DNA of 64,000 nucleotides from Dendrophyllia cribrosa (GCA_024195265.1 JAJLRJ010000009.1:28012210-28076209), one strand, 5' to 3'. Shown: positions 23,601 to 35,580, numbered from the stretch's first letter. A program made the numbers and translations. Notes: generated by a model from the letters alone, not told the origin.

Positions 23601-24456
23601 CAGTCGATAAAACCAAACTTTCAACTTTGACCGTCTGGGATGAAATTAGCCTGCGAATACAGCCGCCTCTCATCGCCTCCGGCCCCTAGGGGCGGCCGGG
23701 AGCGGTGAGAGGCGGCTGTATTCGCAGGCTGGGATGAAATGCGTTGAGTCGCATGTTATTGGTAACCGCTGTAAGAAGTGAAAGCTTCCCGGCACTTTTA
23801 GCACTTTCTTGTGAGGCTTCTTATTTCATAACTTTTGTGTCTGCGAGTAAAACCTGTATGTTTTTCAGCATTTCCAGCCTTGTCAGGCCAGGTATCTGGT
23901 CGTACGTTACGAACCTTGGCAATCTCGCAATGTACCTGTGTAACGTTAATTGGACAAAGTAATGCTTACCTATGTAAGACAAAGGCCCTGCCAGAAATGC
24001 GAATCCCGAGCCAAGAGCATAGCTGTTTATGGTGCTCCCTCCATAGAATGCGGTTAAGGGATAAAATACGGTCTCTGTAGTGCCGTAACCGAATGACACC
24101 ATACACACTCCTATTAACTTCACTTCAGGCTCATGAGCGAGTGAGGTTGTCAACATTCCACTGACAGATATGGTAGTAATTGCACAAGCTGCCACGGAAA
24201 CTGATATTTTTTGAAAGAGGTATGGATAGACAACACTCATCAGCCATGCAGGGGCAACTGCAGCTAATAAAACCAGAGATGTTGGGATCTCTGTGGCTTC
24301 TAATATGTCTTGACTGGCGCTGATGTTGATGGAGAAAAAGAAATCTACCAGGAAGCCAATCACACAAAATGCCACAATTGTTCTCGTTTTAATCTTTGGA
24401 CTGGTGTCAAGTTCTTCGGCTGTCAAACTGTCGTCTTCCGAGTCATTTTCCATCAT
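20687..24456 (-). CDS. CLN3-like: CLN3 (battenin) family lysosomal membrane protein, copy 2
   Basis: Exon 1 is 24456-23970 and exon 2 is 21504-20687, with intron 23969-21505. The lengths (487 and 818 bp), phase 1 junction and GTAAGC donor are identical to copy 1, giving an intact 434-residue frame. It differs from copy 1 at nine residues (for example Ile for Ser in the first membrane segment and Gln for His after IFCK), all conservative for fold. The intron is longer because a Penelope-like fragment pair is inserted. The sequence just beyond the stop codon is not shared with copies 1 and 3, so its 3' UTR and poly(A) signal have been exchanged. Function as for copy 1; it may or may not be expressed. 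Confidence 0.86.
22272..22321 (-). ncRNA. Hammerhead-like ribozyme motif, minus-strand copy
   Basis: On the minus strand the order is GATTC, GCT, CCGACGA, a stem-loop (TAGGC...GCGCTC), GAAAC, GTC, AGC, a short bulge and GAATC. GATTC/GAATC and GCT/AGC form stem I and GAAA is the second core block. The first core block has C where the consensus CUGANGA has U, and stem II is weaker than in the plus-strand copy. Hammerheads are known in terminal repeats of Penelope-like elements. Confidence 0.55.
22460..22864 (-). pseudogene. GIY-YIG endonuclease domain of the Penelope-like element
   Basis: The open frame encodes a cysteine-rich linker (CARTRCNTCPF) and then a GIY-YIG nuclease core with VIYCITC and KKIYIGETGRRLGDRF followed by REH, as in the C-terminal endonuclease of Penelope-like retroelements. 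The GIY-YIG domain nicks the target DNA for priming. Upstream RT-derived sequence on the same strand (about 23250-22880) is split over at least two frames, so the fragment cannot make an active polyprotein. The frame stops at 22460. Confidence 0.8.
23256..23455 (+). pseudogene. Penelope-like RT fragment, plus-strand
   Basis: The reading frame contains SVAFLDINISINGNSLST, HYKPTDSHSYLLHSSSHP and VKNAIPYSQFLRL, the RT palm/thumb segment conserved in Penelope-like elements. At FLRL it joins abruptly to the element's 3' terminal sequence, skipping the endonuclease region found on the opposite strand. The phrase HVKNAIPYSQFLRL occurs on both strands, which shows that two overlapping partial copies were joined head to head. 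Confidence 0.75.
23516..23565 (+). ncRNA. Hammerhead-like ribozyme motif, plus-strand copy
   Basis: Stem I is GATTC (23516-23520) with GAATC (23561-23565) and GCT with AGC. The core block CCGACGA lies at 23524-23530. Stem II is GGGC...GCTC with loop TAAC, then GAAAC and the expected cleavage triplet GTC (23549-23551). Stem III is only AC/GT, as in minimal hammerheads of Penelope-like elements that are proposed to act as dimers. The only core deviation I see is C for U in the first block. Confidence 0.6.
23648..23730. repeat. 83-bp GC-rich foldback in the CLN3 intron
   Basis: The nearly perfect inverted repeat has arms GCCTGCGAATACAGCCGCC and the complement, with loop CTCCGGCCCCTAGGGGCGG. The same foldback lies at 62037-62119 and, interrupted, at 9737-10247. 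It was present before the triplication. Confidence 0.85.
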
Positions 24457-26266
24457 CGATTACAGAATCCAGTACTTGCTACAAAATGATGTTATGAGAA
24501 GCGTAAATAAAGGAGGCCAGACGGATAATTCATCTCTAAATTATGGTATATCTAGATGGAAAAAGAAGACGATTTTTGACTTAGTTTCCTATTTGTTAGC
24601 AAGGTTTCTTGGGATGCCTATTTACTCTCCCCAGTCCTTTACTGGAAAACTTCAAAGATTCGTTGTTGAGTTATCCGTCCTAATAATTCGTCTCAGAAGA
24701 ATTATTAGGATTATATTACGCTAGAGTCTAGTGTAAATTGGGCTAATAACAAACAACGGCCAATGTACAGAAATTGCCCTAGGTCTACTGCAAACAATAT
24801 TACAGTTAATGTTTTTCTACTGCCACGAATGGAACTCGTCACCTCAGAAGATTGTGCGAGCCGCCTGTACACCCGATTCGCGTATAATTAACGCATATAA
24901 GCGGGTCTAATTAACATCAAATTACCGAATGCAAGCGGTAAAATATGCCCTATTTACCTAACAGTAGTATTCTTTATATTACTGACGTTAGACACAGAAC
25001 TGAGAGAAAATAGCTTCAGTTTAGCACTGATCTGCAGTGTTTAGGGTTAAGCACTTATTTTAAAACGGTTAGCTTTCATTTACGGTTATGGGTAACTCTA
25101 TAAATATGTTATAAATTACAGTTCCTCTCAGCTAGCCCTCCTTGTTGTAGTGGATATGGGTATTAGTTATGAAGTAATCGACTCGGGTTCAAGGCATACA
25201 CCCTTCTGATCTTTTTCTTTCTTTTACTAAAAAAAAAGGAGTATTACTTCATGTAAAATGTTCAAGTGACTCGTCTTTTATTTCCCAAACCGTGACTTAG
25301 TTCCGTTACATTTGAAAAGACTACTTTTAAAAGCAATAAAATCAGCAAATGACGGGGCTATATTTTTCAATTTTAGCGAATTATCTCAAAAACAGTATTA
25401 CGCGACCGTCTGTTAAAAGAGTGCCAAAAACTAATTTCCGAATAAAATAAACCAGTTGTGTATCGACAATTGCCCGAGAAACTGATTTGGAAATGAAAAT
25501 TGCAAAGCATACACAGAAATCTTCGCGTAAGGCGACGCGTGTGAAGTTATATTACTATAAAATTTTAATATCAGATGTCATTACGACTGAATTTGAGCAT
25601 GTTTTATAAACATTTCTCCAAAACTAACGAGAACACAAAGAAAAAGTGAATCACAAATTGATATCAACATATATTCTCACCGAAATATTGTAATTTATTT
25701 TACGGTAAAGTCCCTCGGCTGTTTAAAATTCTTTAAAACTCCGCTTCTTTGGTTTTGATCGCCCGGCACTGATAAAAACGTATGAAGTTCCTCGAAGCAA
25801 GATTTAGTGGCTTAAAGCTCTCCTTTTTCTCCACTATAGCAGCTATTGAGCATTCTTTAAAGCTTTCTCTTTCCATTTTGAATATTTTAAATGTGAGTTA
25901 TTTATCCGATAACACGAAACTACGGTTTCAAAAACCAAGCACATGCCGAGCGCGGCAGCCATTTTTGTAGAATTTGTAGGTGAACCGACGACCCGGTTAC
26001 TAAAATATGCGTGCATAAATTTGCATGGAAAATCGTGACACACACACAAAAAAACAAGAGGCGTAGCCTATACTCATGCGCATGAGACTCTAAGACGCGT
26101 TGACTGAAGCTACCAATTTTTTCTGTACTCGCTTTTAATATTTAATTTATCGATTCCCGATCAAATCCACACTCGTCTATTACTTTCCAAGCCTTGAATT
26201 ATTTCTGTTACATTTGAAAAGACTACTTAAAAAAGCAATGAAGTCAGCAAAAATCGACATTAATAT
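24457..26266. other. 5' flank of copy 2 with a unit-2-specific block
   Basis: To about 24870 the sequence follows units 1 and 3. From there to about 25832 it is private to unit 2 and contains a second degenerate tRNA-like segment (about 25120-25200, with B-box-like GGGTTCAAGG), preceded by TTAGGGTTAAG and followed by a CTTT/A-rich tail. Part of the block (25262-25350) is repeated in diverged form at 26170-26260 and in unit 3 at 63915-64000. No gene is supported. Confidence 0.55.
25118..25200 (+). repeat. Degenerate tRNA-like segment
   Basis: The segment has TAGTGGATATGGG (A-box-like) and GACTCGGGTTCAAGGC (B-box-like) about 35 bases apart. The flanks mirror the architecture of the SINE-like repeats at 20265 and 49097: TTAGGGTTA before it and a T/A-rich tail after it. 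It is probably a relative of that family, not a gene. Confidence 0.35.
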
Positions 26267-29200
26267 GACACGCATTCCACAGTCCACAATCCACAGAAGT
26301 CCAGTCTTGAAGTCCAAATTTTTTTAAAATCCGATGGGCTGTAGTAACGATGCCGTTTACCGTGTGTTTCTATTGTTCTTTCTTTAAAAAGGTCTTGAAA
26401 TTACTCACCACAGGCAGCGAGGACTGCTCCGACACAAGCATTGTAAAGAATCGGCAGTAAAAAGGGGGAATAAATTGACAATATGCTTACCAGCGCGAAA
26501 GATCGATGTTTGGCATTTTTGCCTCGGAAGAACTCTGATTAATAGTAGCTCTTAGTTTTTCAGAATCGCGACAAATTCGGCCTCAAGTTGTATGCTGTGT
26601 ATAAAAGCAACGTTCACCTCGATGGGAGAAATACAGGACTGACTTATACACCAAATGGAACTCGTCACCTCAGAAGATTGGGCGAACCGCCTGTAACTTT
26701 AATAGGAGGTGACCAGGTTGGACCATGCACCTCGGACGCCTTATTCAGACTTACAAAACGGAGTAACTGGTTAGCTTGCAGTTGAGGTTGAGGCGGCATT
26801 TGAAAACGTCGGGCTGACATAAATTAAATTTACGCCATCGCCGTGGAATTGGGCAAAATCCTTCAGTTCTGCCGTGCTGTTCACTCCGAAAGGTCTCAGA
26901 TTTTTCCCACATGTAAGTAATTTATTTGTCTCGATTTCTGGAATCATACGCCTCAGATTAAAACGAATACATAGGGCTTGTTTAATAAAAAGTGAACACT
27001 GGGCAACGAAGGAAGAAATATAAGCGAGGTAGGAATCCCAATTAATTTCACTTCTTTCGGTTGTTTGCCTTTTATGAACTTTTATTTCGTGAAGTTGAAG
27101 GAACAAAACAGCCTCGGGTGCAAAAATTCACCGCCGATAGAAGATGTATAAAACAATGCACGTGTCTTGCGATACGTTTCTTACGAGTTTGCTTGCGCTA
27201 GAGAATGTTTCTCGGACGACAATAACCTTAAAGCGGATAAAGCGATCACTTTTTCATATTTTCTTTTCTATGTTTCGGATACAGAGAAATAAAAATTGGA
27301 TATATTTTCATGTGTCTGATTGCGAAATACTTAAGTAACGGACCATTTAATTTTTGTGGGGGGCGGGGCTGGGCAATTACCAAAAACAAATTCCTGCACA
27401 AAAGTTCAAAATATTTACCTTGAGTCCTGACTGAGTGCGCTAAAACGATTTTACCCTCTGTAGGATGTACGTTCACTTTACGGAATAAACGGAAAACTAC
27501 TTCACGTGCAAAGTTCACTTGTTTCAACCGAGCGTTGCCCTCTTGCTTGAAATGATGACTGCTTTATTGATTTACATATGAAATTATTTAATATTTATTG
27601 AAATAATTTCAAACAACGCCCTATTTCAATTCATTTACTGAACAGCATTTCTGCGGTAAACAATGGGTGAATAGCGAAGCGCACAATTACTTTTTATAGA
27701 ACTAAAACTCAGACAAACAAACCAAAAGTGACTCTCAGGGGATTCCTAATAACGAATTTCTATTGTCAGAAATGCAAGAATAAACTAGAATAAATTATAA
27801 ACTCAGACAAACATGAGTACTGACGTCATTTGTGCGCTTTGCTATTGTTGTTCCGTTCGGTGATTTTCAAAGAAATCTCCGTTGCGGTCCAATATTGTCA
27901 AGACCGCCATAAAAATAGGCAACTTCTAGAACGTCGTACCTGCGATGAGTCGCGATTTGAAAGGCCGCAAGAAATAAAGTTATCCGTAAAACATCTTAAA
28001 ACAGTTTCCACTCTTCTAAGCAAACGAATAAATCGGTCATATGTAAATTGAAATGGATGATCTCACCAGTCAGATCTGAAAATTCAATGATAAAAACCAA
28101 CTGCTACTACTCGTGAAAGCTTAGAAGGATACGTGTTTTCTTTCAACCTCACTAGGACACCAAACATTTTCAGATGCCACACAGCTCTTAACAACCTCTA
28201 ATTTCATTGGACCCGGGTAACACGCAGCTCATTTTATATAAGCTTACACATACGCGCAGGGAAGCGAGTCGATTGCCAAAGCTGCATGCAATAGCGATGG
28301 AATGACGGCTCGTTTCTTGGTCAGGTTTGAAATTAAGAACGGAAAATTGACGCTTTCAATTTCACCTGGCGCGTTTTGAAGTGAATTAGGGCTAGTACCA
28401 GATAGATCAATACGCGAGTCAACACTACTTCACGTGCAAAGTTCACTTGTTTCAACCGAGCGTTGATCCAGTCTTATGGAGGTCGATCTCTTATAGAGGC
28501 AAAACGGGTTTATTGTTTTTTTTTTAGGTTACGACAAGACGGTTATATTTCCTCGTTTATTTGGATGAAAAATTAAAAATAAAGTATTGAAGTTCAACAG
28601 ACTTACCTTTCGGCAGATGTTTGGTATCTTTCGAGCTGTCAACTGATTTTACTTCGCAAGATTCACTTGTTTAAGGCAGCCAAGCGATAATGATTGTTTA
28701 AGCCAAACTATGTAAGTGCTTAAATTAAACCACGCTCTATTTCCTTGGCACAAAAGCTTTCCATTCCGATCGTAGATAATTACTCATCTGTTCTCACGTT
28801 GTTGCTCATTTTGATCTCATTTGACATGTACCGATGAAAAAAAAAACAAGTTAATGACATTCTTGTTTTCGATCGTTAATTCACAAACGGTAAAAATCTT
28901 CAAAGTGAAACCCATTTGGCTGAAGGACATATACTCAAACAAAAGGGGATGGAAACAAAGATGGCTATATTGGTTATTTCGTCTGAACAGTGATTTGCTA
29001 AGAATCTCCATCAGTGACAGTGAGGTTCAAATTATGGAGTTGACTGCAAAAGAACATGAACATCGTAATCATTCAAATGAAAGTTATCGAGTTGTACTTT
29101 CCAGTTGTGTTATTTTGTTATTCATGTTGTACCAAGGGGGTCTAACTTTTGAGGTGCATGAAATAGTAAAGTGGCATGCATGCACCATTTAAACTTGTTG

Positions 29201-30727
29201 AGCAGTACTTTCCAGTGATGCTGTTTATTAGGACGCACAACTGAGAAATTTTCTAGTCTGTAAAAGAAATCCATGCTTACGACTGTGACCATTCAAACGG
29301 AAACGACTAAACTTTAATGAGCGGTCGGTTGTTTCTGTGTTCAATCAGCTTTAGCACTGATGATGTGCATCGTAAGTGTGGCCATAATGGTGCTTTTTTA
29401 ATGCTTTACAAGTTTGTTTTAACTTTAGTCTGTTTATTAAATCCTAAAGATCACCTAGAGCGGACATGCAAGCACAGAGAACTAATAAATATACATGTAT
29501 GCTCTTTGGATTAAAAATAGAATTTTAATTCTTACTGACAAGTACATCAGACGCTATCGAGACGCTATCGAGACGCTAAGATTTGAATAATCCAAACGAG
29601 TTAAATGCCTGTGGGCCTCTTAAGCGGTTTTGTAAATAGATTATAAATATTTAATAGATGCACTGACTTTCAGTAAAATTCCAGAAGAAGTTTGGAAAAT
29701 GTCCACACGTTTATTCCAGCTGTCTACCCAACTTGTCATAACAACTGAGACCCTCGTATCGAATGAGCATGCGAATACAGCCGCATCGCTCGCAGGTCCT
29801 TGCTACCATAGCTATCAAGCAAAAGCTATGTTACCTGAGATGAACTGCATGATCAACTATCCGTTCTATTTCTGGAACTTCTCGATCTGATCGAGAAGGC
29901 CCAGAACAACCTCATCTCCAGGGCGTATTCCGCTTTTTTAAATTCAAAATGGCGGGTCGGGCGGAGAAGACCCTGGTTGAGGCTGATTCCAAGAATCTTG
30001 GAGTATTTTGACACTTGACAGGTGATGAGAATCTACGTCGTTCCGCTTGTACAGCGGCTAAAACAGCTCCCTCTTGCCCAAACAAACACTGAACCTTGAT
30101 TCCTGCTTCTCAGCTAAGACAACTAGCAATCCTCAAGGGGCCTGTGAATTGTAAGCAAAAAGTCTATCAACCAAGTACCGCAGTTAACTCCCACGTTGCT
30201 TGTTTTAAAATGGAGTTACAGATGAAAAAAAAAAATGTCCTGCCTGCCAAGCCTTGCTTCACTAGCCGGTTCTATTATTAAAAATCACAATGGAGAAGCA
30301 CGCCTCACTGCTCTATCGAAGTCATGCCACCTCTATATTTGGCCCTAGTCACCAACAAACGTTGCGTCTTTCTTTTCACCTTCGGTATCGCCCGTACTCT
30401 TTCATTCTACACAGGATACTGCTACAAGTCTCTATGGACCATATTTATCTTAAATTCACGAAACTGTATTCGTCCATTTACAAGGGAAAGCAGTAAAAGT
30501 TTCAAACAAATCATTACGAACAAGAGAGGGTAATGCCTCTCCTGGTAATCGCGTTCGAAGAACGCAATCCTAATTTCGTATTGGTTGCCCTGTGCCTCAA
30601 ATACATAAAAAAATGAGAATTTTTGGTGTCCGGTCTTCCAAATGGCCGCCCCTATTGCTTCTTTCAGGGGCTCATTTCCGCCGGATCGTAAGCGATAAAA
30701 CTGGGGTCCTTCAAACGATATGCCCTA
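26267..30727. other. Right part of duplicated unit 2, no established gene
   Basis: This is collinear with 14336-18956 but lacks the MITE present at 17396-17577. It ends at CCTTCAAACGAT, where the sequence leaves the unit and becomes single-copy. Reading frames are short and not conserved in frame against unit 1, apart from the possible exon at 26564. Confidence 0.6.
26564..26785 (+). CDS. Possible orphan exon or exon relic, copy 2
   Basis: This is the counterpart of 14634-14826. It is preceded by TTTTTCAG and open for 73 codons, ending ...LTKRSNWLACS. The text between residues 1 and 60 agrees with copy 1 almost fully at the protein level. No ATG lies near the start, so it would need upstream exons that I cannot find. 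The product is not recognised. Confidence 0.22.
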   Translation, partial: NRDKFGLKLYAVYKSNVHLDGRNTGLTYTPNGTRHLRRLGEPPVTLIGGDQVGPCTSDALFRLTKRSNWLACS

Positions 30728-32645
30728 ACTGCTATTCAGGAACCATATCTAAGATGCAATGCAGGACGTGAGTTTTCAGGAACACGCGTACACCACCACG
30801 CACGTCCTCGGAAACTCGCGCCCTTCTGTAAACAATGAAAAGACAACACGGAGCACTTTGTCTTTTACTTTACTTCACTGTTTCATGTGTCCAATAAAAT
30901 ACAGTCAAATCTGCAAGAAGCTGTCCCCACCTAAAGCAGGTGGTTGAATTCCCAGAAAGCAACTTAGTGAAATCGACTGGTAATTCTACCTCAATTATAA
31001 GAGCGCAAACTCACTACAGATAGAACCAATAAGTGGTGGATTCTTAAATGTTATCACTACCCTAAGGCCTGGTTCACACGTGCGACGCAAATGCAAATGC
31101 AAGCGCAAACGCAAGGAAAAATACGTGTGAACCGGGGCAACGCAAAATGCAAACGCAAGTACAAATGCAAACGCAAGGAATGGAAAAATTTTCATTTCCT
31201 TGCATTTGCATTTACACTTGCGTTTGCGTTTCACACGTGTGAACCGGGTTCAACGCAAATGCAAGCGCAAACGCAAGCTGAAAAGCACTTGTTCCAAGCC
31301 ACCGCGGTTGAAGTTGAAATCAAGATGGCGTCCTCCTTCAACTGCGCCTGCGTATCTTACGTTCCTTGCGTTTGCGTTCCACGTGTGAACGTCGCTTGCG
31401 TTTGCGCTTGCATTTGCGTCGCACGTGTGAACCAGGCCTAAAGGCCATTTTTTTCGGTATTCAAAACCTGAAACGGCTATCGTTATCAGTTGCGATTCGT
31501 GTCTTCCTAGGTAGCCAAACGTGTACCGTCTTTGTAGGCCGCCGCACGTTACTGTTTCTTTTTTTTTGGCTAAGAATGTTTTATAACTTGTTTAACCTGA
31601 TGAAAAATTTTAAACGATCAGTATTTGGCTGGGCAGTTTTCTAAGCATTCTACCGAAGAAGTCAAACTAATCTAAGCCGGCTCGTTACTTTGAGGATCGG
31701 AGGGCGATTCGTTTTGGGACTTAACGTTTTAATAGAAGACAGTTTTTAGAGGTCATTAAGGTGATTCTCTAGCAATAAAAGTTGACATAAAATTTTCTTT
31801 AAACTTTCCCCGATTGTTTTCCACAATAAACTGATCCGAAATCTGCAATAAAAAATATAGGTCACAAAGCTCGTTTAGGAGATATAATTATCTCAAGTTA
31901 CCCTTTAAAATCAAGCGCACGTTTATTCCAACAGGTCACACTCAGTAAGTTTCGCAGAGACTGGAAGCTTAAAGCAATTCTTGAAATAACAAAATAGATG
32001 TAATGTATTGACCAAAAAGAACAATTTGATGTTTGTTTTATGGCACAGGCACACGTCCTGAAAAGGTATTAACTAAAACTATTCGTCATGAGTTTCTTTT
32101 AAAGTTTTACAGCATAAAGAGGAGGACTAAAAGAATGAAATTATGCAAAAAAAAGATAGGTCACCAAGCTCGTTTAGGAGAAAACTATGCACTTATTGAC
32201 TTATTTGCTCGAGGTCCGTGCGCCATGACCGAGAGCCAAATATTTTCCCGTCCGGCCCGACCTAACTCAGTCAATAAGTATTTTATAATATGACTAGAAA
32301 ATACAAGAATAGTCGTGCAGTGCGAGGTCACTTAAACTCGAGCGGGGCCGGACGGCTTTTTCCGGACCGGCTCACGTCAACCCGTCCGGCCCCGCTCACG
32401 TCACCTTGCGATTCTATTTTCTGTAGGATTGCGTAAGCGGGGCCGTACGGTCATATTATAAAACCACTTATTTACTTAGAGAACTGAATCCTCAAAGGAA
32501 ACCCTATTGTTTCAGAGTGCGCGCGCAAATGACGCAAGATTTTATGCGCAGTAGTGATGCGCAATGCAATACTCGGGAATCACGGCCTTACATGTAAGTG
32601 GGGAACTTTATGCTATAATAATTTAAGCCATAAGCTATCGCCAGC
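30728..32645. other. Start of the single-copy region, repeats only
   Basis: No gene is seen. The stretch holds a MITE at 31066-31437, a diverged direct duplication of GTCACAAAGCTCGTTTAGGAG (about 31861 and 32160), and a GC-rich part (about 32195-32455) built of inverted CCGTCCGGCCC/GGGCCGGACGG motifs that looks like a decayed foldback element. The region downstream of the minus-strand gene's stop codon starts at 32645. Confidence 0.6.
31066..31437. mobile_element. MITE with GGCCTGGTTCACACGTGCG ends
   Basis: The long inverted repeats start GGCCTGGTTCACACGTGCG and continue as alternating GCAAATGCAAGCG motifs. TAA stands on both sides. The interior repeats CGCAAACGCAAG and TGTGAACCGGG. The element resembles the 182-bp MITE at 170-351 in its terminal GGC(C)TGGTT and in having a 3-bp TTA/TAA target, consistent with PIF/Harbinger mobilisation. 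The lysine/cysteine-rich frames over it are artefacts. Confidence 0.8.
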
Positions 32646-33495
32646 TTATGATTTGAACACCAAGTCTAAGCCATCAACACGGGCAAGAACAGACTTGGCA
32701 ACAACTTTCAAAGAAGGTGGTGATTTCAGGGGAAAATTTGCTAGACTTGCACTTATTTTCTTCTTCTCGTCACTGTCCAGTTGCCATGGCAGGCACACCA
32801 AGAAAGGAATGAGATTCTCTGATAACGCTAGCTGCTGATTCTCGGTGATGGAGAGCATGTGAACTAACGAGAAAATCCCAAGCTTTTGTACTGACTTGGA
32901 ACCGGGCCACTTGAAATTCGCTCCAGGCTGTGCAGTCACACAACTGTGACCTTGATTTTTCGAGGCTGAAGCTTTAATATCTGTAATTTCAGTTAAATCA
33001 TGTCTTGTGTGAGAGAATACAGAAAGGGCATTTTGAGTAGCAACGTTACTTTTAATTTGTTCACATTTATGATGAGTGAATCCTTCTTGTTGACTGCTTA
33101 CAGAAGGTTCACAACTTTCTGCGTCCTTTAGATTATCACTGGGAGTGCAATCTATCTGAGTATCGGTGGTTTCTGAATGTTTCTCTTCAAGATTAAAACA
33201 CGCCTCCTGACTTTGTTGTGTTTCACTTTCTAACTCACAGATTTGATAAGCATCATTATCGGGACTCATTTCACTATCATTGCAGCTTTCATTCCCCGCC
33301 GCAAAAGCAAGATGAACAAGTGGCACCATCGTCATCCAAACAAATGACATTTCTTCCTCCCATTCTGAGATTTCACTGGGGACATGCTTCTCCAGGAACA
33401 TGTCAAGAAGTTCATCTATAGCAATGCAAGTGTCCCTGTCGAGCTTAATCAAAGGAGCTGAACGCATTCTTGCAAGGAATAAACAACCGTAGTAC
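32646..33495 (-). CDS. Terminal exon of an unrecognised host gene
   Basis: This 850-bp exon is preceded on the minus strand by ATATTACCAG (acceptor at 33496-33497) and open to the stop at 32646. It enters in phase 2 (one base completes a codon) and reads YYGCLFLARMRSAPLIKLDR... for 282 codons. The N-terminal and C-terminal thirds are leucine-rich and helical (LGIFSLVHMLSITENQQLA, then LPWQLDSDEKKKISASL). The middle (about residues 70-190) is serine/glutamate-rich and probably disordered. The style suggests an armadillo- or HEAT-like helical repeat protein, but I do not recognise the family. The phase fits the exon at 48509-48772. Confidence 0.6.
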
Positions 33496-33565
33496 CTGGT
33501 AATATACAGAAATTGTTGTTACATTTGAGCTTCTAATAACTGTGGCAGATCTGGGGGAGTGGCCT

Positions 33566-33594
33566 GGGGAGGGGGGGGGGGGGGGGGGGGGGGG
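33566..33594 (+). repeat. Poly-G tract
   Basis: About 25-28 consecutive G lie just upstream (on the minus strand) of the terminal exon, within the long intron. This may form a G-quadruplex. Confidence 0.85.
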
Positions 33595-33597
33595 GCA

Positions 33598-34003
33598 TCC
33601 GCCCCCCTAAGTTGCAACCCTCACTTACGATGGAGTCTGCTGTTCATATTATAGAGGTCGTGAACAATAAGTTTTTATACAATGAACTGAATACTACGCG
33701 CTCTGTGATTGGTCGTTGCCTATGATCTATCAGAGTACAGACGCACGGCTGATGTCATAGAAAAACTGTTTGCTTTGTTTTGTCCAACATGGCGCACAGT
33801 TTTGAAAATGTTTGCGAGATTATTCTGGATTGAGCAAGTAAAAGGAGCAGGAGCTGTTTACGAGCAAGAAAAAGAAGAAACTAAGACGAAAAGTGTTCTT
33901 GGCGACTTGAAAAATACCTAAACTGGAACAAACCTTCGAACAGTTGAGCGCTACGAGGCAAGTTCGTAATTTTACTCTTTTTACTTTTCTGTTCATTGTA
34001 TAA
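33598..34003. other. Intron sequence, no gene
   Basis: A 70-codon plus-strand frame from 33709 lies in GC-balanced sequence containing CTCTGTGATTGGTCG, a phrase typical of repeat flanks. I see no domain or splice support and do not call it a gene. Confidence 0.4.
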
Positions 34004-34190
34004 AACAAATAGATTCCATTTGGCCGTGTGTCTGTTCAGTTATAGATCACAGAAGACGTCAAAATGTGGTAGGAACATCAGTGACACACTCGCCTGCGGC
34101 TCGTGTGCTACTTTTTTGTTCTTACCACATTTTGACGTCATCTGTGATCTATAACTGAACAGACACACGGCCAAATGGAATCTATTTGTT
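34004..34190. mobile_element. Palindromic MITE, 187 bp
   Basis: The arms of about 75 bp are nearly perfectly complementary, starting AACAAATAGATTCCATTTGG and ending with the complement at 34190. The short GC-rich centre (GCCTGCGGCTCG) separates GACGTCAAAATGTGG and its complement. There is no coding capacity. Confidence 0.85.
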
Positions 34191-35580
34191 AAATGTATGA
34201 TGTAAAATACACAGCTTTTATTGACGAAACACTGGAAGAATTGTTTAATTTTGGTGTCTTATCAGAAAAGGATTTCAAACCGATGTGACCATTAACAATT
34301 TAGACAATAAATTGAAATTTGAATTTTACTGTTTTAAGAACTGTCAAAGCTGTTGTGACTGTCATTTAAATGAATTAACTCTAATGAATTAACTATAATT
34401 TTAAAAATAATTTATTTGTTTAATAAAAGATTGAAGATTGATTGATTGATTGAAGTAGCTGAAATGTAATGTGCCTTGTCAATATTACATAGGGTCCATA
34501 TTATAGAGTTTTTTTGTCACAATGAATGGAGATTTTGCCAGGACCAAATGAAGTGTCCATAATAGGGAGGTGTCCATATCAGAGAGGTGTCCATAAAAAG
34601 ACATTTGATTGTACATTTAAATAATAATTAAAATAATATATTATAATTATAATAAGAACCTTCCCATCACCCGTTGCACCAGAAAAATTTTCGATGCCAA
34701 ATAACTCTGTCAATTTTGAGTATATGAGGATACTACACCACATGCTATTTACACCTACCATAAAATACCTATTTAAATTGACTGAGTGCGGTGACGTCAT
34801 CAGTCACGTGACTATGCCCCCAAGTGCCTTTAAACGTTTTTTAGAAACATGGTTTGATAAATGCAAATATAGTCAACGTGGCAAGGAAGGCATTCGCTTA
34901 CAACATTTCGTCATGCCCGGTATACTTCTGGATTTTCAAAATTAAGGGGGCTATACACATGAGCAAATAGGGGTCTGAGGACTAGTATCTTTGTATACAT
35001 GTATCTTTGAAAGGGTGAAATGCAGAGTTAAAAAATTTGGTATGTTGGTAGATATAAGAATAAAATTAAATTATTTATCAACGTCATTAGTATGACGTCT
35101 TGGATCACGTGACCAGAACGCACGGAAGTTGACTGATTTTTGGCTCGGTTCCGGTTGCAGTTCTGTTTTTATTAACTTAAATAAATCCCCGTTTTTCCAC
35201 CCAGTTAAAATTTATGCTGTTTTTGTGTATAAAAAAGGCCATTATTACTCCTCCAGTAAAACTGTGTAAAAATGAAGGTGACGAAAAAAGTTTTACACGT
35301 TGAAAATCCATCCTTTCCTGATCCTGTTCAGCGACTTTTCAGTTTAAAACTATAAACAAATCTGCATAAGTGGTTTTTATCTTACCTCTTACCAATGGCG
35401 TTGTCAGTTTTTCTGTAGCATTTTTCTTTCATACCGATCAGGGGTTAGCTTTTTTTATTCCCCCACCCTCCCCTCCCCCTTCGGTCCACTTCCCTCCCCT
35501 CCCCTGCTCTGGTTTGCACGATATGGTCAGCGGGAGGACTGGTTCGAGTTTTCACACCAACCGTCCAGCATCCGCCATTA
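34191..35580. other. Intron or intergenic sequence, no gene
   Basis: This is AT-rich sequence with a short GATT repeat (about 34436-34452), pyrimidine-rich stretches around 35460-35505 and no conserved reading frame. TACATGTA occurs at 34996. Confidence 0.5.

Larger units (their letters stand above)
22169..23620 (-). mobile_element. Penelope-like element fragments in inverted arrangement
   Basis: TCAACTTTGACCG stands on both sides (22156-22168 and 23621-23633) and is single in units 1 and 3, so this is a defined retrotransposition event with a 13-bp target duplication. The minus-strand part (about 23250-22169) covers the RT thumb region, the linker and a GIY-YIG endonuclease plus 3' terminal sequence. 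The plus-strand part (about 23256-23620) carries an overlapping RT segment joined by internal deletion to a second copy of the same 3' end. The two outer ends are therefore inverted repeats of each other. No complete RT is present. Confidence 0.85.

Noticed and set aside
30995..31644. Lysine/cysteine- and histidine/leucine-rich frames.
   Set aside because: They lie on the inverted arms of the MITE at 31066-31437.
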